From contig JAULSN010000009.1 in assembly GCA_033439765.1 (NCBI GenBank), positions 2,046,001-2,110,000 on the forward strand: DNA of 64,000 nucleotides, read 5' to 3'. The position numbers and the translations under genes are program-made. Within the stretch, counting starts at the first letter, position 1, and every line of letters begins with the position of its first letter. Shown here piece after piece: positions 23,650-33,455 of the stretch. A model generated the notes under the pieces. The model was not told where the DNA came from. It did not search any database and saw only the letters and a program-made list of their open reading frames with translations. The stretch is from Lasiosphaeria ovina. Taxonomy: Eukaryota > Ascomycota > Sordariomycetes > Sordariales > Lasiosphaeriaceae.

Positions 23650-24314
23650 TGGACCGATCGAAGGACCGACTCCGAAGCGCCCGCGAGAACCGTGATTTCG
23701 AGGAACCGATAGGGGGAAGGGGCTTACATTAATCGTCGTAAATCTGCGTAGCTAACCGAAATGTCTGGCGGAATGAGATATTCAAACTGGCAACTCTTGG
23801 ATGGCTGGAGGCCGCTGAGCTGCTCCAAAATCCAGACAACGGGACGTCGAGTTGACGGACGCAAGACGCCCGAGGGAGTTTGGGGGCACCATCACGACTG
23901 CCATTGCAACTATGTGAAGTGGGAAGTGGGAAGGAAGGTTCGTTGGTACCAGGTACCCGAGTCTTATATCACAGAGGGAAAGTGCGAGCGAGACACCAAC
24001 TGCGCACAGTACACCATAGGGGCCGGGCCGTAAACTCGAAAGTGAAAATAAGCTGTCTCTTGTGTATGGACCGAGTGAATGTGACTACCGATACGAAATG
24101 CGGACCATCCCAACCCTAGAATCTGTATCCCATATCACGCATACAGTACAAGGAAACTCCGTAGGTTGCAAAATGCTTGCCCATACCGTATACAAAAAAA
24201 AAAAAACCGAAAAAGGCAAGGAAATGGTAAGATAACTTTGCCCACCCCATTACCGTTGGGTAATTGAAACTACACTTCGCTGACGGCGATATGTATCTAT
24301 ACGCCAACGCTGAC
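23650..24314. other. intergenic
   Basis: Promoter of the 1056-residue gene (-) on the left and 3' UTR of the subtilisin (-) on the right. Nothing else was recognised. Confidence 0.45.
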
Positions 24315-25994
24315 TCAAGCAGCCACCTCCTTGAAGAATGCCTCCAGTTCCTCATCAACCACGTCGTGGATCTTTTGCGAGATCTTCTCGGCCTTGGACG
24401 AGAACGAAGACGCACCCTTGACAACTTCACCAGAGATGACCTTGTAGTCGTGCTCAATAAGCTTCTCAAGCTCCGAAACCTTGGAGCTCAGGTCAGCCTT
24501 CTCCGACGAGGGCTTGGCCGTGTAGCCGCCTGCCTCGACGATGGCAGTGTAGTTGTCGCAACCACCGCCGTTCCAGGCAAGAAGGTTGGGGGTGTCCTTG
24601 GGGATGTCGGTAAGAGCATCGACAGTCGCAATCTTGAGGAGCGTAGACTTGAGCTTGGCAGGGGTGATAGGGGCAAGAGAGTACTCCGAGTCCGTGGCGG
24701 GCTGGAGCGACAGGTAGTAGGCGAGCAGACCGCAGATGTGGGGAGACGCCATCGAGGTACCCGAGATGGTGTTGGTGGCGTACTTGCTGCCAATCCAGGT
24801 GGAGAGAATGCTCAGGCCGGGGGCGAAGATGTCAGTGCACTTGCCGTAGTTGGAGAAGTAGGCACGGCTGTCGTCCAGAGCAGAAGCGCCAACAGTGACG
24901 GCCTTCTCGGCGGCAGCAGGGGAGTAGTTGCAGGCATCGGCATTGTCATTTCCAGCAGCAACGGCGAAGTGGATGCCGGCGTTGACGGCAGCATTCACAA
25001 CCTCGTCGAGAGCCCGGGTCTTGCCACCACCAAGTGACATGTTGGCGACGGAGCCCTTGAAGCCCTTGCGCTTGCCAGCCTTGGCAGCCTTTACGTTGCT
25101 CGCGTGCTCGGTAGCCGCCCATTCAACACCGGCGACGACATCAGCCATGGTACCAGATCCGTTCGAACGGAGAACCTTGACGGCGTAGACATTGGCTTTC
25201 TTCGCAACTCCGTACTTCTTGCCGGCAATGGTGCCTGAGCAATGGGTTCCGTGCCCATTGCCATCAACATCGGCGTCGCCCTGGGGGATGGTCTTGCCCC
25301 ACTTGGCACGACCCTCGAAGTCGACGTGCTCAGTGTTGGTACCAGTGTCAATAACGTAGGCATCAACGCCCTCGCCACCATCGGCAGCATAGAGGTAACT
25401 TGTGAAGGTACCCCAGCTCAGGCGATCACGGTGGGAGACACGAGCCAGGCCCCAGGGCGCCGACTTCTCGGTCTCGCCCTCGCAGCTCTCCTCCTTCTGG
25501 ACACGCATGGTATGGACGATGGTATCCCGCTCAATGTATTCAACCTGAAGCGGAATGAAGTATCAGCCATCTTGTTAAGGGCGCCAGGGTGTTCCTGCTA
25601 AAGGATGCAGTCAGATGCTTACATCGGGGTGATTCCGGACTTGCTCGATGGTTTCCTCATCGAAATGCCCCGAGTAACCCATGAAGCCCTGGCCAATCTT
25701 GTAGGTGTGCTTGAGGCCACGGAAGACATCATCGACCAGGGAGCTCTGGCCCCGCTTTCGCAGGTCCATGCGCTCATTCTCACGGGATGCGTGAATCTGC
25801 TGAATCCAGCTCTGGTGGTTTGAGGCGGAGGACTCGGTTACGTGCTTCTTGAACTTGACGATGTACGAGTTGGGAATAACCTCGGCGTTGGAGGCAGAAA
25901 GAATGGGCGCGGCATCGCCATGAATGGACTCATGGCTGAATGATGGGGCTGCCGCAGCGCACGCTGCCAGCGAGAGGGCGATAAGGCCTCTCAT
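24315..25994 (-). CDS. vacuolar subtilisin-like serine protease (cerevisin type)
   Basis: Exons 25994-25623 and 25544-24315 give 533 residues. A signal peptide (MRGLIALSLAACAAA) is followed by an I9 propeptide (about 40-135, YIVKFKKHV...VEYIERD). The S8 domain carries Asp190 (VIDTGTN), His222 (NGHGTHCSG), the oxyanion Asn323 (AAGNDN) and Ser388 (GTSMASPH). A C-terminal extension of about 75 residues is charged and probably helical. This layout matches PepC/Prb1 vacuolar proteases of filamentous fungi rather than secreted alkaline proteases, which lack the C-terminal tail. The enzyme matures by propeptide removal and works in bulk protein turnover and autophagy. The intron lies just inside the propeptide end and is 78 bases. 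All catalytic residues are intact. Confidence 0.94.
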
Positions 25995-28511
25995 TCTGAA
26001 ACGAAGGGAAGGAGCGAAGTCGATTAACCTGCGACTTCGGTGAAATGAGCAAGTAAAAAAGGGACTCGAAGAATTGAAGACCAGCTACGATGCCTTCCTC
26101 GATGACTTGGATACGCTGCGATGCGAGACTGATGGGGGGTTGGGAGGATGGGGGTGGTGGGAGAGGAAGAAGGCTGGCGAGCTAGGTAACGGGGGAGCTG
26201 CGTCCTGATAAAGAGGCGGACGGATGCGTAAGACAAACGCCATGCGGTTGCCTCAGGGAACCTTCCTGGCCTGCAAGCTCTAGCGGGCACGGTGCAGCCA
26301 AAGGCAGTGGCCGGCTACTAACCAGATACGGCTTAGTGAAGGCGGAGCAGCCAATAGTATGATTCTCCTTCTCGGCTCCACTGAGGCGACTGAAGCCGAC
26401 CCGGCCACTCAGCCCTCCGCCGATAAGCAGTGGATAGTTGTGCTTTACATATCAGTGGCACCAGTTGTCGAAGCCCAAATCGACTGTCAAAATGCATTGG
26501 TATTACGTCTGTAACTAGACTCGAGAGCCTAGACAAAGCGCAGGAAGCTGCGGCATTCGTGGATGACTGGAGGCGTTAGTTCCCCGTTATCGCAGGCAGC
26601 GACAGACGGCACAGACGGACGTTGGGGATGGCGTTGGGGAGTGACCAATACAATGGGAGGGGGAACCAGGGCAGATGGAAGGCGCCCGTAGGCTGGAACG
26701 AGATCGTCAGCGCCGGCAACCAGCCGCCGCCAGCCTTAGTACGTACCCTTGAACCGAACCCTACCTCCAGGCTGATTCGTCAAAGCTCAACAGCTCAGAG
26801 CTCCAGGATCCTGCACAGTTTGCTTGCTTGCCTGCTTGCAAGGCAGAGCTGCCTGCTGGCACGAGGCTTCAGTTGCAGATGGCTTTGGTTGTCGACGGCC
26901 AACGAGCCTCGCCAGTGCACAGCTGCAAAGCGCCCACGACGTGGAAGTGGATAGCCTCATTTGCCCTGGCTTCCGTAGGTAGTGCCCCTGTCCGCACGTC
27001 ACGCATCATGCTCTCTGACTCGCCAAGTCAGGCGGGGAAGAGCTCCACCCCAGATGTGGCAGGTGGTCATGAACACTACCCGCGTGCCAGTTGCCGCCTC
27101 GGAGCTTCTGAGTCAACTGCCTGCCCGCAATGCTCCGTACCTTGCCCACTTTGCCTTGGTGAAGCGCTTGGGTTTGCTGGCCATACAAAGCTGTTCTAAT
27201 AAAGACCTGTTCTGCTGACACCCGCGTAATAAAACAGCAAGATAAGATAACCTTTGTGATTGACTTTCAAAGTGTAGCGCCGAAAGGCGAACAAGTTCTA
27301 AACGAAGAGCAGGTCCGCAATCCGGATAGTGTCGAACCCAACCTTGCAGATTACATCATCCCGTGTTCAGCCGATGCTAACAGCGACCATGCAGTGACCT
27401 TGCTCAACGGATGGTTTGGTTTGAACGAGAATTGATCATAATAAGTACGTACAATAATGCATAGTATCCAATATGACACAGAGGACATGGAGCACAAAAT
27501 GGGGCACGGAGTACGGATAGAATGGCGCAATCCCGGAAACGTATCCAAACACTGGCCTACGTACTAGTAAGGTAAATCAGTGGAAAATGGGATACATTCT
27601 TGCCTGTCCGTATCACCTGCTCCGAGTCCTCTCACTGTCTCTTCTTCGGAGACCAACGAAGTGGGGGTTACTTATCGGCTGTTTCACCTGCAACATGACC
27701 GCTGTTATCGCAAAATGCTCTTCTGATGCAACGCCATATCTAGTTGTTTGGTTCGAGGGTGCCGTGGAAGCGGAAACGTATTCGGGATTACCTTGCTGAG
27801 TTCATTCATGTTATTCTTGGCATTATTGACTCGGGTACCTTGAGCCAGAGCTATCAACATCCTAGTCTCGAAACCTTCAAGGGGGTAAGTGTTTACAATT
27901 GACTTTACAAGCGGACTTGTCACCTCAGGAGTTGACTTTGGTGCAGCGGTCGCCATCAATCCAGATATACAAACCTAATTCCTAAACTTGCAAATTCCAA
28001 GATAAGTTAACGCCAGTTGGGTCGCCGGACTAACTTCGAGGGCTTAGATAAGAACAAAATCGTGTCAACGGAGATGGGAAAGAGCCTATCAGGCGTAAAC
28101 CGAATCAACAATCGGACTTCAGACGATCTGTCATAGCGAGGCTGAAGATGAAGTTCAGATGGTAGCTATCTAGGGCCGCAAGGATTACTGCAGCGATTTA
28201 CATTGTAAGGTCTGGATACTGGGTGAACGGGACGGCACGCGGTCTACGGCAAAGCGCCTCCCGCAGACGTGTGCCGCAAAATTTTGGATGGGTTCGTGAG
28301 AAAAATAAGTGTAAAATAAGTGTGGTTTCTGCAAGATAGCCTCACGGCCCTGTGATGGCGCTCGCTCATCAATGTGCCGCTCATTTTACCCATGCTGCCC
28401 CCATGTACAATCCAATCCCTAGAAGCTTGCCCTACGAGGTAGAGGGGGTCAGGAACTAGGGGTTCTTGGGATCCAAAAACGGGCCCCTCTTTCCCTCCTG
28501 TTAGTGTGTCC

Positions 28512-28513
<2 letters not shown>

Positions 28514-28556
<43 letters not shown>
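28514..28556. repeat. homopolymer junction, 28 T followed by 15 A
   Basis: A run of 28 T is followed directly by 15 A. It may be the poly(A) remnant of a retroposed sequence, a slippage hotspot or an assembly artefact. The flanks gave no recognisable retroelement protein. Confidence 0.85.
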
Positions 28557-28557
<1 letters not shown>

Positions 28558-28824
28558 AAACGGCCGTGCTCACAGACGGAGGAGAATCCCCACTTCTTCT
28601 TAGCATGGGCAGCGAACACACCACGTGTGCCCGTATTCGCACGCCATATTTGCTAAGCCTTCGGGACCGCACCAAAGTGGCGGGCCTCCAAAGAATCGGC
28701 CTTCGTGTGATATACGGCAGCAGACGAGTCAAGTCTCGCAAAGGGAGTACCTACTCGTGTTCTAGGTCACGTCCGCCTCTATCCACACTTGCAGACGCCA
28801 CACATTTTCTCCTTCCCTTATCTC

Positions 28825-29833
28825 AAGTACCTTAACATATAAGGTACTTACATTTTCTGCCTGACCCTTTAAGCGCGACGTATTTTTGGTTTAGTTTGAA
28901 GTATCTTCATTTTATTAGATACTTACATTCTCTTCTTAACTTCGTACTCATTACGCCGTTGTGCAGTACCCTCAAGACTGGGTCGATGGCCCTCTCGGCG
29001 CAAAAGAATCTAACTCGATATTCTTCAAAAGCTGGTCTAGTAAAAGTCAAACCTAGGCTTCACGAAACCTATCTCAGCCTCTGGCTCAACAGGCTTTGGA
29101 AAGCCTAGTTAAGCCTCCGAACCCGAGGTACCTTATACAAACAGGGGGGACTCTATTCTTTTTTCGACATGCATATTCTGAAGAAGCTTTTTAGCTTGTG
29201 AAATGGCCACTCGCAAAAATATCACCTGAGGTCTTCAATTACATCGCCATCAACCACGAGGAATATATACTCGGTGGATAGTGGTGGGAGTGGGATTTCC
29301 AATGACGTAAGATTAAATAGGTAATAGAGCTAGATCTGGATTATCCTTTTCTTTTGTATAATTAGTAGCTTTTAATGTTTGGCCCGAGTCGGTTATGTTA
29401 CCAACCGCGACGTTCCATGAAGACCGAGATCTCGTATTTCCAGTAAGGAAAAAGAAGTTTGGGGTCCTCCAGCATCGAAGCCATTCGGTTGGTTAAAGGG
29501 GGCCCATCTCGCTTGAATAGCGCACCAGGGCATGGGGGGAGTTCTCCAACCTATCGGGTAGAAAGGAGTATGTATTTGACAGAGTTGAGTTACTTATCAT
29601 CGGGGTAAAATGGCGTGGCGAATGCAGCGTGGGGCGGAAAATGTAAGTACATTGCAAATCCTAGGTACTTGTATCGAAGACCCTGGAGGTCACACACTGC
29701 AGGCATTCCGTCGGGTCTGAGAAATGTAAGTATCTTGTAACGTTAAGATACTTCAAAGCGAATAAGAAATATACGGGCCTTCCAAAGAAGGAAGGGGGAA
29801 AAATGCAAGTATCTCGCAAAAATTGAGGTACTT
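28825..29833. repeat. five dispersed hairpins with AAGTAYCT arms
   Basis: Short inverted repeats of the form AAGTA[C/T]CT - loop - AG[G/A]TACTT occur at 28825-28849, 28899-28924, 29645-29670, 29728-29753 and 29807-29833. Arms are 6-10 bases and loops 5-14 bases, and spacing is irregular. Most are preceded or followed by AATG[T/C]AAGT or its complement. They share arm sequence but not loop sequence, which points to one short repeat family. No function is known. Confidence 0.7.
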
Positions 29834-30388
29834 GTCAACTTTGAAGTGCATTCCGCACCAGGGTGCAATGGGGCGAGCCGACACTAATGCAGATACCCGG
29901 ATCTTCGGAGCCCGGGGCCAAAAGAGCGCCCGCATTATGTAAGCTAGGGGCCCCACAGTACCAAAAAACACACCTCAACCCGGCCTGTAAGGTCCACCTG
30001 CAACCTACAACACCACGAATTTCATCGCCAATTAAACCTACCTGCATACCGCAAAACGATCTCCACTTGCATGAAATTGACAGCGTTATGATCAGCAGGC
30101 TTGGCGCTTTTGAATGAAGCTATTTATTTACATTGATTTTGAATGATTTCCGGTAATCCAATCCTCCCCAAAAGGATCCAAGATTTGGCTAACCAAGTTG
30201 GACGCCCCCACCCCACCTTCCTTACCACCCGGGCCTAGGCACTCAGCCGACCTGGCGCACAGTAAAACACCAAACCTCCAGCCTCAACATCACCAAAGTC
30301 ATCGCCGCCGGCTTCTTTGGCCTGCATGACATCCAGGTCAGCCTGCCTTTCCGCCGTTGTCTTACTCGTCCATTCCCGCCAAGCCACA

Positions 30389-31006
30389 TCACCCGGCTCT
30401 TCTTTTCCCGGCTCCAACGGCGGCGGGACCGTAATTACCTTCTTGGTACTCATTACCACCAGCAAGCCGGATCTCCCACTTCCCCGGGATTCTCTCCACA
30501 AATCGACCAGGATTTTCCCGTGGGTAATCACGCCACTGCTTGCTCCAGTCTTTCTCGAGAGCTGGCCTTGACCTTGGAACCTTCCGCCTCTCCCACGACA
30601 GCTTGATCCTGCGGCCCAATCGCGTTGAGGTCTGGAGTTCGGGGGCCACACAAGGACCTTGAAGCCGGCCTTTTCCCATATCTCGCGATTCCAACGAGCG
30701 ATGTGCGAGCTCGTGTTTTCTTCCTGGACAATGTGGAAGTCCCCAAAGTCTTCCCGGAGGTTCTTCATGAAGGTAGGAACTTGGGAAGCAAGACCTCTTG
30801 TTGGTAACGCACCTAGTCGATCCCGCCTTTCGCATCCCGCTCCTGCTTTCCTGTCTTTTGAGGTTCATTCGCCGCATCTCCGTCTCTATTTCCCACCGAG
30901 CCCGGTCCTTGGCTTCATGCTCTTTATTATAATCATCCATCATTTCCTTATACTTTTCCCACCCATCACATCGCTTGGCAGCTGCAGCCCCGACCTGGCC
31001 AGACAA
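30389..31006 (-). pseudogene. degenerate Tc1/mariner-type transposase
   Basis: On the minus strand, fragments in several frames match a fungal Tc1/mariner transposase. FHIVQEENTSSHIARWNRE corresponds to the second catalytic block, then WPPNS and PDLNAIGP (the usual NSPDLNxIE block) are split by a frameshift near 30625. A tail similar to WIERIP...GGNEYREG follows as FVERIPGKW and GGNEYQEG. The 31006 end holds a charged helix (KYKEMMDDYNKEHEAKDRA). Frames change at least twice, and the usual acidic residues are partly lost (Asp to Glu in VQEEN, Glu to Gly in AIGP). It cannot encode an active enzyme. Confidence 0.75.
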
Positions 31007-32102
31007 GAGACATGGATGATTTCCCTAACCGGCAACCGGCTAATCGATCCCCTCTTGAGGGCTCGAGTCCCCTAGATCTGGGCTCTGGGATGGGATCAGC
31101 CCAAACTCCTGCCCACCACCCTTGCCCTGGAAACCCTGCCCTGGAAAAGCACAGCGGAGACCCTCTCTCTCGCTCGTCTCTGTTCCAAGGGTACCTTAGC
31201 CGTGAAACAGAGACGAGCGAGAGGGGCGCAGTCAGAGGGAGCTTGCTTTGCTCGCTCGACGACCCCTTAATACCAAGGTCTTTGATACCAACGGTTCGCC
31301 GACGGATAGTCCCAAATGGCGTCGCCAAACCACCAGACTGCCCGCCCTCGACCCCAAGGTTTCGGCGCACCCCCCTCCCTGCCCTGCCCTGCCAACCGAC
31401 AATTGAACAACCTCTACTCCCTATACCTCTGCCGAGAATAACGTTGATGCATGTTGTTTGTAAGGGCCAACGGGTCAAGCGCTGCAACGGGTCCCTAAGG
31501 AACTGGAGAAAGTTCTCCTGCGAGTGTTGGTTCAAGGTAGAAGTCGACCGGGTGGGTATATTTGCGTGTGCGCTAGGCTGGGAGATCTGGGTCTATGAGA
31601 AACTATTTTTATTCTTTAGCCCTATGTATATAGTCCTCCGCTTACAATCGACTTCCCACCCTCTTCTCTGTGCCCTTTGACACCATTATTTTGGCTTCGG
31701 CTACCTCAGAAAGGTTGTCTAATGATGGTCAAGCGTAGTACGGCCGCACGTGAGCTTGGAAACTTGCCCGGGCCGAGTGTAAGCCTTTGGCACCTTCAGC
31801 CTATAAAGCCAAAGGCTGATGAACCTGAACCTTCAGCCTTTGTCTGACAGCTTAGAGTTCGTTCATTATAGAATTTTCTAATAATTGACGGGGACCAGTA
31901 TTTAAGTTACGCCCCTAATAATTAGGGCAGGGCACGGGAAGAAAAAGCGGCGGGCGATACAAAATTTGTATAAAACAAGTACAGCCGCTGGTCCCTTCTA
32001 ATTCCCTTCTAATCTAGGAATCGTCAAGAACAAAATCTATACAAAACAAGCATATCCCGCTAGTCCGTACGCTTCTGATAGATAATATCTTTCTGATATA
32101 TT
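31007..32102. other. island DNA without a supported gene
   Basis: A plus frame (31012-31680) and a minus frame (30966-31535) overlap here. Both are low-complexity and unconvincing. The stretch holds the inverted repeat at 31167-31223. An AGCCTTTGGC/GCCAAAGGCT palindrome cluster lies near 31789-31856. Two diverged direct copies of a block beginning ACAAAAT lie near 31960 and 32031. Confidence 0.4.
31167..31223. repeat. perfect inverted repeat with 18-base arms
   Basis: CTCTCGCTCGTCTCTGTT (31167-31184) is exactly complementary to 31206-31223, with a 21-base loop containing GGTACC. A transcript would fold into a strong hairpin. It may be a transposon end pair, a MITE relic or a structured RNA. 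Confidence 0.85.
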
Positions 32103-32216
32103 GTAAGTGCCCGCCTACCACCTTCCTCAACTCGTGCTCCTATACCGCAGCCTACCTACGCGTTCCTCGGGCTTGGCCTGCCTTGGCTTGGCTTGGCTGA
32201 CTGGAAATAAAAACAG
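32103..32216 (+). other. predicted 5'-UTR intron of the YPDG-tail gene
   Basis: A GTAAGT donor at 32103 and an AAAACAG acceptor ending at 32216 leave only three bases (AAA) before the ATG at 32220. The related gene at 33456 has the same arrangement. Transcription start is not known, so this is a prediction. Confidence 0.45.
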
Positions 32217-32219
32217 AAA

Positions 32220-32792
32220 ATGGCCATCTTGACCATTCGTTGGCGCAGGGCCCCGTCGCCGGATACAAAGGACGGGAAGCAGGCCCAGACCACCAACAGC
32301 AGCAGCGGCAGCAGTAGGGGTTTTGCCCAACCGGGTTCCTCAAAACACGCTCCAGTCACCGCCACCAACAGCCTGCCGGCGCGAAACACCACCGTCTCTT
32401 CCTCCTCTAACCTAGGGGGTGGTGGTGGTGACCCCGGACCTGAAGGGTGCCCTGTCGACCCAAAATCCATACGCATATCGCCACGCCGGGAGGGAAACGA
32501 GGTGGGGGAGGAGGGCTGCTTCGAGGTCCAAGTCAACGTCAACTGGGCGCGGTGCTTGCTGGTCTTGATGGGGGTGCTCGGGCTGGTGGGCATGCTAGGT
32601 ATGTTGTGGAGCTTGTGGCTCCATCTCTTGGCGGGAGGGGGAGATATTCAGGGGAGTGGGAGTTGGTATAATTATACCTACCCCGATGGGAGCAGTTACT
32701 ATCATTATACCTACCCCGATGGGGGGAGTTGGTCTTATTATGCCCTCCCCGATGGCGAGACTCGGTATTATTATACCCCTCCCAGGGTTTGA
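32220..32792 (+). CDS. unrecognised membrane protein with Tyr-Pro-Asp-Gly repeat tail
   Basis: One exon, 190 residues, no recognised family. The layout is a short motif MAILTIRWRRAPSP at the N-terminus, then a Ser/Thr/Gly-rich linker (about 20-100) containing NTTVS. A strongly hydrophobic helix follows (about 112-137, CLLVLMGVLGLVGMLGMLWS), then a tail (149-190) built from 3.7 copies of an 11-residue repeat of type WYNYTYPDGSS. There is no N-terminal signal peptide, so a type II or single-pass signal-anchor topology with an exposed aromatic tail is possible. The gene 0.7 kb downstream has the same N-terminal motif, NTTVS and membrane helix but a different tail. Both sit between two transposase relics. 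Function cannot be assigned. Confidence 0.62.
   Translation: MAILTIRWRRAPSPDTKDGKQAQTTNSSSGSSRGFAQPGSSKHAPVTATNSLPARNTTVSSSSNLGGGGGDPGPEGCPVDPKSIRISPRREGNEVGEEGCFEVQVNVNWARCLLVLMGVLGLVGMLGMLWSLWLHLLAGGGDIQGSGSWYNYTYPDGSSYYHYTYPDGGSWSYYALPDGETRYYYTPPRV
32664..32789 (+). repeat. 33-bp in-frame tandem repeat (11-residue unit)
   Basis: Three full 33-base units and a partial fourth encode W/Y-Y-x-Y-T-Y-P-D-G-x-S-like units. Units 1 and 2 share a long identical core (ATTATACCTACCCCGATGGG), while units 3 and 4 are diverged. The reading frame is kept through all units, which supports coding. Confidence 0.85.
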
Positions 32793-33098
32793 AAGCTTGT
32801 TACAGTGACTTTTTATAGAGTATTCAGCCCAGGGGGTTTTAAAGAGGGATTAAGGCTTATTACAAGTCACTATTCTAGTAGCTTCTCCCCAAAATGTTAC
32901 GGGGTGACTTGATTGTATCTTAACAAGGTCTCTTACCCCATTAGACTCGGGATGAACACGGCAGAGTTTGCCCTTCGAGCAACAAGCAGATAAGTCATGC
33001 CCCAGGAGCAACACTTCCGCTCTCTCCTTCCGCTACAGTGACCGTAAAGTAAAGTAAAGGGGTTGCCCTCCTAGCTGGCTCAAATTAGAAAATATGGA

Positions 33099-33179
33099 AA
33101 GGACGGACGGGTTAGTGGAGGTGTTTCCCTCCCAGCCTGGCAAGGACGGACGGGTTACTGGAGTTGTCTCCCTCCCAGC
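33099..33179. repeat. 38-bp direct repeat, two copies
   Basis: AAGGACGGACGGGTTA begins copy 1 (33099-33136), and a copy with few differences follows at 33142-33179. It lies in the upstream region of the collagen-tail gene and may be part of its promoter or just local duplication. Confidence 0.75.
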
Positions 33180-33342
33180 TTGTTGGACTTTTCAAATATG
33201 GCAAGGGGTTAGTGGAGATGTTCCCGTTCAAGCAAGACAGACTCATGGAAGGGACGGACGAGAAACCGAGCGTACAAAAGAAACACAGCCCGCTGATCCC
33301 GCGCGCTGGATTTCTGCTCCTCACCATCATCAAAAAATAGAT

Positions 33343-33451
33343 GTAAGTACCTACCAAGGCCGCGATCCGCATTCCGCCCTCTTTGTTCCGCCGCCCCTGC
33401 ATCTAGAACTGCACGGACGAGAACCTGCTTGTATGTGCTAACTGGTTTCAG
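33343..33451 (+). other. predicted 5'-UTR intron of the collagen-tail gene
   Basis: Donor GTAAGT at 33343, branch GCTAACT and acceptor TTTCAG ending at 33451, four bases before the ATG at 33456. The strong branch and acceptor make an intron end here likely; the donor is the best upstream candidate. Confidence 0.5.
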
Positions 33452-33455
33452 TAAA

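Larger units (their letters stand above)
25995..30388. other. gene-poor start of the accessory island
   Basis: About 4.4 kb with no supportable gene apart from repeats listed separately. Short frames at 26622-27220 and 27587-27959 show no domain, splice structure or codon bias. The right half (28800-29840) carries five related hairpins. The promoter of the subtilisin lies at the left end. Confidence 0.45.

Noticed and set aside
27705..27959. 84-codon minus-strand frame
   Set aside because: No family, no splice context and ordinary length for chance in this gap.
31030..31080. tRNA-like GGGCTCGAGTCCC stretch
   Set aside because: No matching acceptor, D or anticodon arms could be built around it.
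30966..31535. 189-codon minus frame and overlapping plus frame 31012-31680
   Set aside because: Both low-complexity and mutually overlapping; they run through the hairpin and the transposase relic edge, so neither is supported as a gene.
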